A program made the position numbers and the translations under genes. From the NCBI GenBank assembly GCA_956465555.1, contig OY101119.1, positions 1,116,001 to 1,180,000 on the forward strand: DNA of 64,000 bases. Reading direction: 5' to 3'. This DNA is from Nitzschia sp. pyKryTriq1. Lineage: Eukaryota; Bacillariophyta; Bacillariophyceae; Bacillariales; Bacillariaceae. This document shows positions 41,481 to 53,134 of this stretch, one piece after another; position 1 is the stretch's first letter; each line of letters starts with the position of its first letter. The notes under the pieces were generated by a model, which worked only from the letters and a program-made list of their open reading frames with translations, did not search any database and was not told where the DNA came from.

Positions 41481-43133
41481 ATGGTGAAGAAAAAGGGAAA
41501 GTCCAATCGCACCACGCTCAAGGACAAGTATAAGATCAAGCGGCGCGTGCTTGAGACGAATCGCAAGCGAAAGAAGCAAGCGAAACGCGATGTGAAGAAT
41601 GGCGTTACCAAGGTGAATCAGGAACGACGGGATCCAGGAATCCCAAACTCGTGGCCCTTCAAACAAGATTTGTTGAAGGATATTCAGAGATCTAGAGAAC
41701 GTCAGCAGCAGCAGGTTCAAGAAAAGAAGGAAAAGCGAAAGGAGGATCTGCGAATGTTGAGGGAACACCAGGAGTCTGGTGGATCGGCCCGTACAGTTCA
41801 AGAGCTGATGGAACGCGCTGTTCAAGACCAACAGGCGTTCGATGCGAAACAGCCGATTGGAGGCCCCGCTGTCGCGAGTGATACCAAAGCGAGAAGTGAT
41901 GGAACTGTGGCCGCCGGACAACAGTCTCGTCGCGCCTACCTCCGTGAACTCAAGAAGGTAGTAGACACCGCCGACGTCTTGCTACAGGTGCTGGATTGTC
42001 GCGATCCTATTGGTTCCCGAATGCATCAAACGTTGGAGGACATCATTCTAAGCAAGTCTGATAAACGTATGGTTCTCGTGTTGAACAAGATTGATTTGGT
42101 TCCCAAGGAGGTCGTCGGACGATGGTTGACGGTTTTGCGCCGATCTCATCCCACTATTGCCATCAAGGCTTGCAATGATGCTGCCTCTCGCAGAGAGGAC
42201 GCGGACACGAATGCTACAACTGCGAATGTGCCCGTCGGTATGGATGGTCTACTACAGTTACTGAAGAATTATGCTCGAACTGGTGGATCATCTGGCAAAG
42301 CCAAAACGACCATTGTCGTTGGTGTCATTGGATACCCCAATGTTGGAAAGTCTTCCATTATCAACGCCCTCAAGCGTTCGCGAGCTGTGGGAGTCAGTCC
42401 CCGACCCGGCTTCACAACAAGTATGCAAGAAGTCGTCTTGGATCGCAATGTTCGTTTGCTGGATAGTCCCGGCGTCGTCTTTGACGATAGTAGCGCTCTG
42501 CTGGGAAACTGTGTCGATGCCGATTCCATCGAAGACCCCATTCCTCCAGTGACCGCACTATTGCAGAGATGCAACCCCCAATCCCTCATTATGACCTATA
42601 ACATCCCAGCCTTTCCAAAAGGTGATACCATGATTTTCTTGGCCATGGTCGCCAAGAGTTATGGCCGAGTTCTAAAGGGAGGCATTCCCGATAAGGTTGG
42701 TGCTGCGCGCGCTGTCTTGAAGGACTGGAATCAAGGCAAGATCCCCTACTACACAATTCCTCCCAATGATGCCGAGCCAGAAGTTCAAAAGGGTGGAGCC
42801 GTGATCGTCTCTAACTTTGGAGCCGAATTCGATTTGTCCAAGTTTGACAATGAAGTGTTGCAGAGCCTCAAGGAAAGCGATGAAATGGATTTTGTGGCTC
42901 TCGAAGAAAGTTTAACCCCGGGCCAGATGGGAGAAAAGTCGCAAGAGCTGGCGATCTACTTGAAGAATGACGGAGATAATGATGAAATGGAAGACGATGA
43001 CGACGACGAGGATGATGATGATGAAGAAGAAGAAGAGGAGGAGGACAGCGACGAAGAAATGGAGACGGACGATGCCAAGGTCGCCCGAGCAAAGCTGGCC
43101 CAAGCCGATGATTTCAACTTCGCCGATATGTAA
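41481..43133 (+). CDS. Nucleostemin-family circularly permuted GTPase
   Basis: 550 aa, single exon, true ATG. The very basic N-terminus (KKKGKSNRTTLKDKYKIKRR) and coiled coil match the Grn1-like nucleolar region. The GTPase motifs are circularly permuted, as in the YlqF/YawG group: NKID (202-205, G4) comes before GYPNVGKSS (284-292, G1) and then LLDSPGV (327-333, G3). RELKKVVDTADVLLQVLDCRDP precedes G4 and is a diagnostic block (first part given). The family (GNL3, GNL3L, yeast Nug1, Grn1) works in 60S ribosome assembly and export; GNL3L/Nug1 is the likeliest equivalent. The tail is a strongly acidic Asp/Glu run. Confidence 0.92.
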   Translation: MVKKKGKSNRTTLKDKYKIKRRVLETNRKRKKQAKRDVKNGVTKVNQERRDPGIPNSWPFKQDLLKDIQRSRERQQQQVQEKKEKRKEDLRMLREHQESGGSARTVQELMERAVQDQQAFDAKQPIGGPAVASDTKARSDGTVAAGQQSRRAYLRELKKVVDTADVLLQVLDCRDPIGSRMHQTLEDIILSKSDKRMVLVLNKIDLVPKEVVGRWLTVLRRSHPTIAIKACNDAASRREDADTNATTANVPVGMDGLLQLLKNYARTGGSSGKAKTTIVVGVIGYPNVGKSSIINALKRSRAVGVSPRPGFTTSMQEVVLDRNVRLLDSPGVVFDDSSALLGNCVDADSIEDPIPPVTALLQRCNPQSLIMTYNIPAFPKGDTMIFLAMVAKSYGRVLKGGIPDKVGAARAVLKDWNQGKIPYYTIPPNDAEPEVQKGGAVIVSNFGAEFDLSKFDNEVLQSLKESDEMDFVALEESLTPGQMGEKSQELAIYLKNDGDNDEMEDDDDDEDDDDEEEEEEEDSDEEMETDDAKVARAKLAQADDFNFADM

Positions 43134-43257
43134 ACTATCCCTAATATTTTCTGGGATGGTATTGATAATGTTTGTACGATCTAGGTACTCGTATAGTATT
43201 TTAATGGAACTGGTAGAGTGCGGTATACTGGGTGGTGCTACAGTACTGGTCTATTTT

Positions 43258-44655
43258 TTAAAGGTCGGGCCACTCATAGAATTCTTCGTAGGCTTTGCCG
43301 GATTCGAGGTCACAATATACTTTCATTGCCCACCCATAAAGCAATGTCTCCCGCTTTCGAGCAGCAGACCCTTCAGCTTCATCGGAATCATAGGCACGGA
43401 CGATGCATTTGCCATCATTGTAGGTGGCAATGACTTCTTTGTTCTTTTCTTCTTCGGCCCGTCGATTCTTGTTGTGTTGCAGGCTGGGATCAATGAATTT
43501 ATCGACATCTTCTTGTTTCAGTCGATACGGTGGCTCCGGCACATTACATTTGCTAGTCAATTCATCGGCAATCCGTTGGATTTCGTTCATGGGGTCCGCC
43601 AGTACTGCATCGTTGCTGGAATACACCACGCATAGGCCACGGGAATTCTGGATGGCCCGCATATTGTAGACAATCCAAAGTCGCAATCCATGTTCAAGTG
43701 TGAAAGTTTGTTCTCGTTTATGAAGAGACATGGCAACCTCCAACGGATGTCGATATGTAAAAACGATGGCCGGTTCACTATTCAAAAGCTTCAGCCACGT
43801 TTTCAAAGTAATGCACATTCGGGGATCCTTCTGTAACCATGGAGCATTGCTGGGATTGTTCAAAAAGGCCAGAGCGGGCTTCCCGTACTTTTCAAAGTCA
43901 ATCGCGCCCGACTCTTTGTCTTTAAGTGCTTGGTTCCAATCGTAGTTGATAACATTGGCGGCCCAGTAAATCCTTTGTTTTCTCATAAATTCATCGTTCT
44001 GCAAAACGACGTCGACACGCTCAAAAAATCCCTTCTCGTTGTCAAAGGCAGACCCAATCAAGGGCGCTCCCACTTGATATCCACAGGACGTGACTAACAG
44101 TCCACTCAACATACTTGTTCCACTACGGTGCATACCCAGCACCATGAATCCTTGACGATGATCATTCCCGGCCACGACCGCCACATCGGCATGATTCTGC
44201 CTATCCGCCACCTCTTCCGCGCGGGCAGCCGCCGCGGCCTTTTGTTTTCGGAGCTGTTCAAATTCGAATTTCGCTTGATCCAACAGAGCTGCATCCGTAG
44301 TACCACGTCCCTGTCGCAGTTTTTGTAATCGCTGTTTGACAGCCCCTGCCATTTCCGAAACCACTTCTTTATCGTGTTGTGCGACTTGTTGCAGTGCGGG
44401 CGGTAAGTGCATGTGATGCAGATACTCTTGGGGTCGCTCTTCCGGAAGGTGAGCGGGAGTGCTCTCCTTCAGAAGTGGCCAGAGTATAATCAATACAAGG
44501 GCATAACAGCTGACAAAGATTCCGAGACAAACAGTCGATTGAAAGCTGAACCAAATGTAATCACTAAACCGTTGGTCCAATTTTCGGGTCCGACGGGTCT
44601 TTCGCGTTCTGGCTTTTTTCTCTCGGCTAGATGTAGAAGCAACGTCAACGTCCAT
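43258..44655 (-). CDS. Type II membrane sulfotransferase-like protein
   Basis: 465 aa, single exon, true ATG. A basic cytosolic start (REKKARTRKTRRTRKLDQR) precedes one membrane anchor (residues 33-62) and a coiled stem. The catalytic region has the PAPS 5'-phosphosulfate loop GMHRSGTSMLSG (174-185) and a 3'-phosphate block VFTYRHPLEVAMSLHKRE, the order seen in sulfotransferases. Golgi location is inferred from topology. The acceptor is unknown; a carbohydrate is plausible. The group resembles bacterial-type sulfotransferases more than the cytosolic animal ones (impression only). Confidence 0.85.
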   Translation of the reverse strand: MDVDVASTSSREKKARTRKTRRTRKLDQRFSDYIWFSFQSTVCLGIFVSCYALVLIILWPLLKESTPAHLPEERPQEYLHHMHLPPALQQVAQHDKEVVSEMAGAVKQRLQKLRQGRGTTDAALLDQAKFEFEQLRKQKAAAAARAEEVADRQNHADVAVVAGNDHRQGFMVLGMHRSGTSMLSGLLVTSCGYQVGAPLIGSAFDNEKGFFERVDVVLQNDEFMRKQRIYWAANVINYDWNQALKDKESGAIDFEKYGKPALAFLNNPSNAPWLQKDPRMCITLKTWLKLLNSEPAIVFTYRHPLEVAMSLHKREQTFTLEHGLRLWIVYNMRAIQNSRGLCVVYSSNDAVLADPMNEIQRIADELTSKCNVPEPPYRLKQEDVDKFIDPSLQHNKNRRAEEEKNKEVIATYNDGKCIVRAYDSDEAEGSAARKRETLLYGWAMKVYCDLESGKAYEEFYEWPDL

Positions 44656-45141
44656 GATTTATTTCCAATCAATGTAGGTACCGTAAAATAACAGAGAAAA
44701 CAAACAAATAATGCTGAAGGGAGTCGACGACGTACAAGATTACAGGTGGAGAGTTGGTCGCTACAATGCCAACAGTGATTATGAGAGATACTGTGTGTGA
44801 CGACGAAAGAATGACCATTCAAAATGACGCGAGAAAAATTATAAACGGCCGCACCGACCTACCGCGCATATATGTCGTGAAGAAAAGGCCGACGTTTGAC
44901 CACTACGATCGACGTACCGGTACTAAAAGAAGTCGTGAGCGTGACTAACGTACGACGTACATACTAGTACATTATCCGGCCATCGGCCATGCCGCCATGT
45001 AGCCCTTCGAACTATCAACCGACTTGCGACAACTTCATACGGTACCCTACTATCATAGTTGCTCTACAATAGCCAATGACCACGAGAAGCTAGAGGTAGA
45101 CCTACTGTATGTGGAAGGTTTGACTTCTATCCATGTCGTTG
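44656..45141. other. Intergenic, nothing recognised
   Basis: 486 bp between the sulfotransferase start and the INTS7-like stop, both minus strand. Contains a few GTAC words near 44913-44975 (TACCGGTAC, GTACGACGTAC) but no dense island. Confidence 0.5.
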
Positions 45142-48100
45142 TTATGATGGGCGAGAAGATGCAACCACACGAATCGGGATGGACTGCAGGGATGCGGTGT
45201 CAACAGGTAGTTCCCACTCGCCTCCTCGAATATCACGACATCCAAGACGTGTCTCGATAGTGTACAAACCTGCTTCCATAAAAAGGGCCTCGCAATCTAC
45301 CTTTATGAAAAAATTTCCACCTGGCGGCAAGGACACAACTGTGGGTGCTGGACTCTTGTCGCCTGCGCCCATGGTAAAATTGAACGAGCTCGATTGGGTA
45401 TCACTCGTCGAAGCGTCGTTCTCGTCGCCCTGTTTGTCCTGGTCTGTCTCATTGTTATGATGTTTCGTAGGACTGGCGTGGAAGGTGATAGTATGCCACA
45501 GGAGGATCGTGTAGAAAGGAAGTTTGGCTTGTTCGACCAGGGACTTTGGAATGGATCCACTGGCGCAAAATGTGATCAATGTCCCAGCGGACACTTCAAT
45601 TTCTTCTTCCAAGTCATCCTCCGTATCTCCGTGGTCGTCGTAAAGCTCAGCATCAAGAAATAATCGATACTTGGCGCAGCGAACGGGTTTGGATCGGAGA
45701 AAGGATCGTGGAAATGGCATGGGTACTTTCAATATCCCGTCAAGCACTTGAAGCATCGCGGCTGCCCGAACCTTGGGTTCCACCGCACCACTCATGTCTT
45801 TCAGCACTTGCGAGTCGAGTCGTTTCATCATAACAGTCAATGGGTGCGAAGAATCACCCTGGGGTTGTGTCAGTGCTAGAATGACATTGCTGTGAAAGTT
45901 GAGAGTGTTTGCTTCTGGAATCTCATCGATAAAAGTACTCCGTGTCGCACTCGATGCAAAACGACAAAGGGCGTGCAAAGTGCGAATCGCGGTCCGAGAT
46001 TGTTGGCAGATGAACAGCCCATGCTGCCGATACAACGATAGATATTTGCAGCTCAGCACACTCAACAACTTGACGGTGCTTGTCAGGTGAAGGCTGGGCC
46101 TAGTAAACTTCTTTGGCCCGACATTCGTCAAACGCATCTCGCTAGTGAGTTGTCGGATGGTACATAGAATGTCCAGAAAATCCAACCGGAGACTTAGCAT
46201 CTTCTGTTGAAGTCCAAAGTCTGCCTTGATCGAACCAAGGAATCCAGACAACGACGCAATGGAGGAGGCTGCTGACCGCAAATGAATACTGGAATTGGGT
46301 ATTCCCTTGGCGCCGTCCGAAAGGAGAATAGATTCACCTCCAGCTACTTCCTGGAGTGCGGAAAGCCATAAGAAACTGTTCTCCGAAGTCGATAGCAGAG
46401 AAAGTTCTTCGTACAAAGGCGCTGCTGCCCCAAAATTTCCCGACACAAGCGCCTGACGTCCCAGCATGTAAAGATCCCAACCCGTTGTATCATCCCCGGC
46501 TATGAGTTTGTGCACATGTTGTTCTGCTTCGCTTGTGGCCTTGCTGAAGAAATATGACCCACGGCATGCGAGCAACGCAGCCAATAGTTGCGATTTTCCC
46601 TCTCTTGTGGTTGTCTTATCTTCCAAACGTTCCGTCAGTTTACTGGTTTGCTCGACAGCAGCCGAGGGACATCCAGTCGCGACCACCGCAGTCAATCGAT
46701 CAATCAGGTTCGCTCTGGGAGGACTCGTTCGTTCCAACGCAAAGAGCAGCTCGAGAATGGCTTTTCCCAACGTAGGGCAAGTCCTGGATATGGTCGCTAT
46801 TATGCCATCAATAGAGAAGCTTGAAGAAGTGGTAGCGGAATCCAGGGCATTCGTGATTGCTAGTTTGACACTTGAAAACAATGCGTTTTTGTAGTCGTCG
46901 ACAATATTGTCTGGCCCATAGCAGAATGCGAGTGTAAGTAGCTTTGATGCCCCTTGGGCGATCTCGCCATCCCAGTGATGCATGAGCTGAATACCGCAGC
47001 TCACTAGCATGTCACGCCGTTCGCTATCTTCTGACTCTTCCTCGGTCTCGGTATCCCCTCGAGTAGTGATGGGGAGCAAAAAGTAAAACAATGGTTTGGC
47101 AGCAACCAGTAGGGACGCCAGCACGCAAGGAGGCTCGATGCTTGTATGTGACTTTTCGATTGCAGCTTCTTTCTCTTTCTCCTGGCGTTCTTCTTCTGTA
47201 TTTCCACTTTCAGTTTCATCCATATCTTTCTTCGTCAATTCTTTATCCTCCTCGGAGTTTTCGTCATCTCCCTGGGTCCAAGTATCCACTTTGAATTCAA
47301 TAGCATCAGTCAACGAGCCTAGTGCATACTGCAGGAAATCGTCGTCTGCAAAATGTCTCGCCCCATTCAACCGGGTCAGGAACCGTTCCAGCAGTCGGCC
47401 TCGAGCCCGATGTGGACAAAATAAGGATTGCCCATCATGTTCCGTCATGAAGGATATGCAAGGCGTCATCATCGTCGTCGTGCCCCCGGAAGAATGATGA
47501 CAGCATTTGTAATCTGTGCGATCGTCCATGAGTCGATTCAATAGGCGCCCCCACTCTTCACGTACCACCACTCTCATCCCAGATTGGACCGCAATGGAAA
47601 CCAACCCACACTGGGACCAGTGCGAATCGTAGGGATCCATAGCCCCCATACCAAAGGCATACAAAGATGCTCGCAAGTGAGGCAAGGCTCCTTCAAACAG
47701 AGGTGCATCTATGGCGGCCTGCTCCTTATGATATGCGGGCACGACGAGATGATCTGCGACAAGCTGGACCAAGAGTAATCGATGTCGGTAATTGACATGA
47801 AAATTGTGAGGCACCAAACTCGACATGAGACGCTTTGTGGCTGACCAAATTTCACTCTCTTTGCCCTCCAATTCCCCTACTGTCGCTCGTAGCGGTTGTT
47901 CGGATGGATAAGGGTGGATTGCCATCGCAATCACATGCAAGAGATCCACTTGTCGGGTGTGAGCAGGTCGCGTGCTCAAAAAGGGCCCCAAGGCTCGTTT
48001 GAGAAAGGAACACATTGCTGCATCGAGATGTTCTTCGACAATGGATTCCAGCTCTCCAAAATTGTCAGTACAATACTTATGTGGAACAGAACATAAACGC

Positions 48101-48647
48101 TCCTCCAGGGACATTTGAATCATATATTCTCCCATGGCTGCTTCGCTGGAGACTATTGCATGTTGCTCACTCGTCTGGGAACCTGCTGGCTGATGATGGT
48201 GGTGGTGGTGCCGCGAATGATGGGGAGTCGTCCGTGATGAGAGATTTTGGAGGACGAAAAATTCATTTCCCGTGGAACGGGGAAGGAAGAAACCCAAGAG
48301 TAATATGGATGCGAGCCTTGAAATTTGTCCATGTTCATGATCGGTCATGAAGGGCACCAGAGAGGTGGCATCGGACAAGATCTGAAAACAAGAAAAAATG
48401 ATCACAAGCGAATGAGTAACCGAGACCAATATTGGGACCCCTAAAAGCACACTTGAACTCTTACCGTTTCCCAGCTTCTTGGCTTGACGTCGTTCTCGCG
48501 GCGTCGGCGCTTTGAGGGTGAGGAAATCGGGTCCGATTGGGAGAAATTATTGTCAGAGCCGACGAGTCCGAGCGAATTGCCGTTGTAGAGGGAGCGACGG
48601 CACGCCTCTTGCAGCTCCTCGATCAACGCTGGAACTGATGCCCTCAT
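45142..48647 (-). CDS. INTS7-like Integrator subunit (probable)
   Basis: Exons 48465-48647 and 45142-48381 with an 83-nt intron; 1140 aa. Exon 1 holds MRASVPALIEELQEACRRSL and a basic cluster SKRRRREND. The body is a long helical repeat protein with Ser/His- and Glu-rich linkers. Parts of the C-terminal half recall human INTS7: PLYEELSLLSTSENSFLWLS then ALQEVAGGE, a following LRLDFLDILCTIRQL, and a final beta-sandwich-like segment (GGNFFIKVDCEALFMEAGLY to GEWELPVD). Integrator cleaves snRNA and paused nascent transcripts in the nucleus. Similarity is weak and judged by eye. A plain helical-repeat scaffold is the alternative. Confidence 0.6.
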
Positions 48648-49188
48648 CGCCTTTATTTCTTTTTCCTTCTATCGCGAAGGGATAGACTAGTGGCAGGGTG
48701 CTATCCTATGAGTTTGACTTTCTTTTGCTTGGTTGGATGATCTCCACTCGTCACTCGTCGTCGTCGATGCCATCAAAACAAACGACAACTCCTCATCGTA
48801 AAATACAGCAGGTAGACTACTCGTGGTGGCGGGAAAGCGCAGTCGGTCTTGCATCGTCGTACCGGTAGACTAACTCCTACCGGTGCGTAGTCCGCAGTAC
48901 TAAGAGAATTGATACCCGAGCGTGAATGATCCCAAAAGCGACAAGCGACCCGCATTTGAACCGCGATCTTTTGCGCATCGTTTTCGGCTTTTTGATGGCT
49001 GACACGAGCGATGATGATAGTAATAGATGCCAGATGCCAGATGAAAAGCCGATGAATGGAAAAATCCACATCCTTCACATCTAATCAAATCCATCAATTG
49101 AATTCCAACACTACGAGTGCTGATAAGTAGACTATAAGTCAAGGGTGATTTCCATCTATCTCGCACCAGAAAATCATCGACAGGCAAC
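48648..49188. other. Divergent intergenic region
   Basis: 541 bp between divergent starts. A small GTAC cluster (CGTACCGGTAG at 48858, then ACCGGTGCG) is present. No gene supported. Confidence 0.5.
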
Positions 49189-50378
49189 ATGCTGTCATTT
49201 CATTTCTTCCCCTTGATGATGATGATGATCGCTTTGGTCAAGCTGATGCCAGCCGATGGCTTTTCACTGCCACAAACCTCTCCTACGAAGTTGGGCCAGA
49301 GGCATTCTACGTTCTTGGGTGCAGTCAAGGTCAAGGAGTGTACCAGAGAAGCAGTTGTTACTTCGATCAATGATGATGCACTTGAGCGGCCGTTCTTGCC
49401 CTCTTTCGGCTGCGAAACACTGGAAACTTCCAAGCAAGGCGACACAAAGGACAGCAGCTCATCCCTAGTAGCCAACGCACTTGTTGCTTCGGGTTTTCTA
49501 TCTGCCTTGACAATCTTCTCAGACAATGCGAATGCTATTCAAATGCCAAAAGAGTTGACACTTTCGTCGGGGAGTTTCGATCCAAGCAGTTTTGTACCCG
49601 TCTGTGGAGCCTCGGATAATTTTTATCGATTCTTGCAGGGCAGCGCCAAGACAATTGTCGGCCCCGAGAATTTCCAGGAGTATGGACCGCTCATTGCCAG
49701 TGGACTGTTACGTGTGCGTCTTGAACTTTGCGTCGTAGAAAGTTTCTTTAATGAGGCAGTCGGTCCCTTCATCCAGGAAAATGGCCTCTCCTGGGTTCTC
49801 CCTTTGCATGAGACGGTCGAGACATTTCTGGCAGGAACTGTGTTTGCCTTGGCAACAACTTTTATCTTGGTTGGATCCACGAAAATTCTTACCGTCATTT
49901 TCACCTATGCGGACTTTTTTATTGGTTTTCCGTTGAGGTCGTTTGGCGGCTTTGCGTTTGATCGCGCTCGTGGGAAGCCCGTGACGTTGGATATTGGCAT
50001 TGGACCCTTCAAAACACGCGTCGTTGGACCAAAAGATGTCGATGCAAATAGCGAGGACGATTGGACCGTAGATTTGAGTGAAACTGGTCCAGCAGAGCTA
50101 GCTGTCATCATTGTTAGCGGAGGGGCCAAAGCGGCCGGTGCTGCTATCAAGGTACGTTTGTTGGGTTGTCGATGCTTCGACAAAGCCTCAAATAGGGTCA
50201 CGACGGTTGATCTAACAGTACAAGTACGGACTTCTCTTTTGTTCCATCTAAGTTACTGCGGGATGTCCTGGATGCCATTGACTTGTTCGTAGGAAAATCG
50301 CTGGTGCTCTGGGTAACGGCCTACATCGGTTTCAAGTTCATCCACTTCAAGATATTCCCAGACTTTCCCCCTTTCTAA
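49189..50378 (+). CDS. Plastid-directed membrane protein, unknown
   Basis: Exons 49189-50151 and 50253-50378 with a 101-nt intron; 362 aa. Reading through the intron would end at 50292 with an unrelated tail; the spliced tail (LLRDVLDAIDLFVGKSLVLW, ending FPDFPPF) is hydrophobic and folds sensibly. The N-terminus is a signal peptide with Phe after the cleavage site (PADG-FSLP, residues 21-28), the diatom plastid pattern. A second hydrophobic stretch ends NANA-IQ (about residue 117) and could be a lumen or stop-transfer signal. One clear membrane segment lies around residues 212-236 (FLAGTVFALATTFILVGSTK). I do not recognise the family. Confidence 0.75.
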
Positions 50379-50532
50379 GTTCTAAACTACTACTCTGTGC
50401 AACGGGTGCACGTTCCAATCGATCACACGAAATCATGCTACCATGTGAATAAGGAAATATAAAGAGTCCAGATGGCGAATAATTATACAACATGGGCTTG
50501 GCAACGCCTTGGTAGAAATAATAGGCAAAATC

Positions 50533-51522
50533 TTACGCTTCCACAGGAGTCTCACTTGTCTGGAAGTTGATGATGCGACCAAAGCTCTCAGCGTCCAGAG
50601 AAGCACCTCCTACCAGGGCACCATCAATATCAGGCTTGGCTAGAAGTCCGTCGACAGATTCTGGGCTCACACTTCCACCGTACAGGACTCGGGTATCCTG
50701 CGCAATTTTCTCGCCGTACATATCCTTCAAGATAGCTCGGATTTTTTCGTGCACGCTTTGAGCGATTTCTGGCGTAGCAACCTTGCCGGTTCCAATAGCC
50801 CAAACTGGTTCGTAGGCGATCGTCACCTTGTCCATATCCTTGGCGTCGATTCCAGCAAGATTTTTCTTCAGTTGAATCTCACACACCGGTCCAACGAGAT
50901 CCTTTTCAAATTCTTCGAGAGTCTCCCCGATACACAAAACAACATTCATATCATGCTCGATCAACATTTTGCATTGTGCGTTGATGAATTCGTCAGCCTC
51001 ATGGTAGAGGACTCGACGCTCGGAATGACCAGCAAGAGACCATTCAATTCCCATACTCTTCAACATGGGTGGCGAGATTCCACCAGTGAAAGCCCCCTTT
51101 AGTTCAGGCGTGACCGTCTACACAAGGCAAAATGAGAAGGTTTCAGGGTTAAGGTGAGGCGAGCTTTAGCAAACGAAGAATCATAACATAGACCCGCTGT
51201 CATTATTTCGTGTACCAGTGCTACATACCTCGGCACCAATGATCACTTTATCGCCAACGATTTCCGCCACTGTACCAATGAAAGGGAATGGAACAAAAAG
51301 TGCCACGTCGCACGGAGATTTATCCGTGATCGAAGCAGCGATTCCTCGAGCAAGATCAACAGCTTCCGCCTTAGTTTGTGGATTCAATTTCCAGTTGCCC
51401 GTGATGAACGGTTTTCGGGCAAACAATTCCGTCGACACGGATCGAGCCGATAGTAGTTTATCAGTGACGAATGCATTTGTGGATCCAAGGGCCAAAAGAA
51501 GAAGACCAGACGAAAGTTTCAT
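50533..51522 (-). CDS. TPI: Triosephosphate isomerase, plastid-directed
   Basis: Exons 51229-51522 and 50533-51117 with a 111-nt intron; 292 aa. It interconverts glyceraldehyde-3-phosphate and dihydroxyacetone phosphate. All catalytic residues are present: K45 (GNWKLN), H129 (AGHSERR) and E201 (AYEPVWAIGTG); the phosphate loop YGGSV is at 244-248. The first 35 residues are additional to the enzyme: a signal peptide MKLSSGLLLLALGSTNA, then Phe (NA-FV) and a Ser/Arg-rich stretch, which is how diatoms target the Calvin cycle copy to the plastid. The splice joins GAE to TVTPELKGAF, a conserved block. Converges on the gene at 49189 (154 bp). Confidence 0.97.
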
Positions 51523-52447
51523 TTTGTACGTTGATGGGTTTGTCCTTTTGAGACGAGAACGAAAAATAACGTGGGGGATAAAATACAAAATAAATGGGTT
51601 CTTTGGTCCAAAGACTTGTCGTTCGTCGTTGGCGTTTCTGTACAAGATGTCCCAAACGTAAACGCCAAGTCGCTCGGTCGGAGGGAAAGTGGAAAGTCTT
51701 GCGTCATGCAAATGGCCAAAAAAAGTGGTGGTGCTGATCTACGATCGAAAAACTTTCTCAGTTTGAGAACACGTACTTGAGTCTCCTCATGACTGGATCA
51801 GTTCCCGAATGCTTTTGTGCCATCATAGGTACATATCCGCACTACGAATGATCAAACGTTTTTCTTGGTACAAAACATGCGAGTTCTTTCCGTAGAGTTC
51901 CGACAACTCTAACATCCATTATTATCAATAGATAGGGAGGCAAGTCTCCCCCCAGCACCCAGCAGTCCCCAGAGCGCCAGAGCCCTGACGCCTGCCCAGC
52001 CATCCGCTCGCCAAAATAATGAGCCACGTCACTTCGAACTCTGCCTGAGGGTGTTGCTAGCTTGAAAGAATTCTACCGGGTAGAAAGAAGTACAGAAACT
52101 ACCTGGTACTGGTACGCTCTACCGTACACACACGAGAGTGCTCGTTATCTACCGGTACGCAAGAAATTCACTACAGTATTCTTCGTGCCACCCAAAATGG
52201 TGCGACCCCAAATTTTCAAAATTCCAATCCCTAAAAATACCTCACTGAAACAATGACGGAGACTGCGCGGCGGCGAAGAGATCGGGTATCGGTTCTTCCT
52301 TTTGAACCTTTGGCCGGGGTCCGGGGTGTGTTGGGCGTTCGGCGCCGACCATTGCATTGATCACTTCCTGTCCGTCACGACTTTCACCGAGGAGGAGTCG
52401 TCGTCGTCTCCTTCCCTTTATTTTGTCTCAGGTCGCCGGTATTCAAA
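51523..52447. other. Divergent intergenic region with a GTAC island
   Basis: 925 bp between divergent starts. It holds GTAC island 9 and an otherwise plain sequence. No gene supported. Confidence 0.55.
52104..52158. repeat. GTAC-palindrome island 9
   Basis: About 55 bp with CTGGTACTGGTACGC, ACCGTACAC and TACCGGTACG. Less dense than islands 1, 3 and 7. Confidence 0.6.
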
Positions 52448-52941
52448 ATGACGTACAACTCTAGGGGTCGTTCCATCGCTGAAGTGATTGTTGTGAGTTG
52501 ATCTCGCCGTTGAAAGCAACGTCGAATCATTCGGCTCGAGTTCGTAGATGTCACTCTTTTACTGATGTCTGTGCCTTCCGTTTTCTCATTCTCTTTCTTG
52601 TTTGATAGGCGGTTGGTTTCGTTTGTTTTCTGTTGGGTTTCGTTGCGGTATTGTGCATTGGAAATTACTACCGAGCCCTACAAGCTATGGAAAGGCAAAA
52701 GCACAAACGACTCGCTAGATTATCGGGTCATGGAGGCAATGGTGTCGTCGGATTAGACTCGCCCCGATCTGATCAATCGTCGGCAAGCACTCAATTCAAC
52801 GACGATCAACAGGATTTGTTGCCTGGGAGCCGGGCGAATAGTGGTGGAGCACCAAGGCGGAGGCACATGGATGAGGCACAAGAATCACTGCTGCTCGACG
52901 TGAATGGAACGGGACCTAGGGCTCAAGTGGCGGCGATATAG
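52448..52941 (+). CDS. Small single-pass membrane protein, unknown
   Basis: Two exons, 52448-52492 (45 nt) and 52609-52941, with a 116-nt phase-0 intron; 125 aa. Exon 1 is MTYNSRGRSIAEVIV and exon 2 opens AVGFVCFLLGFVAVLCIGNY, so the splice builds one transmembrane helix (about residues 11-33). The C-terminal 90 residues are hydrophilic: a short basic helix (ALQAMERQKHKRLARL), then Ser/Gly/Asp/Gln-rich disorder. No family recognised. The intron has a good donor (GTGAGT) and pyrimidine-rich acceptor, and the frame is open only when spliced. Confidence 0.7.
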
Positions 52942-53134
52942 AGCAAATGCGATGATATTATACCAGAGCAGAATTCCGTGCAGAGGAGGTGTCTATTTTA
53001 CGTGAGACTTTCACAAATGCAATACACAAATACTGAACATTCTTGATCCGCAACAGCACCTGAAAGAGCAATCGTGGATGGGCGTTGTGCTGGATCACGA
53101 AGAATCCCTTTTACCGGATTCTGTGGCCCACATG

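Noticed and set aside
46502-46894. 130-codon frame antisense to the INTS7-like gene
   Set aside because: Mirror of a long true coding frame; codon composition follows the sense gene.
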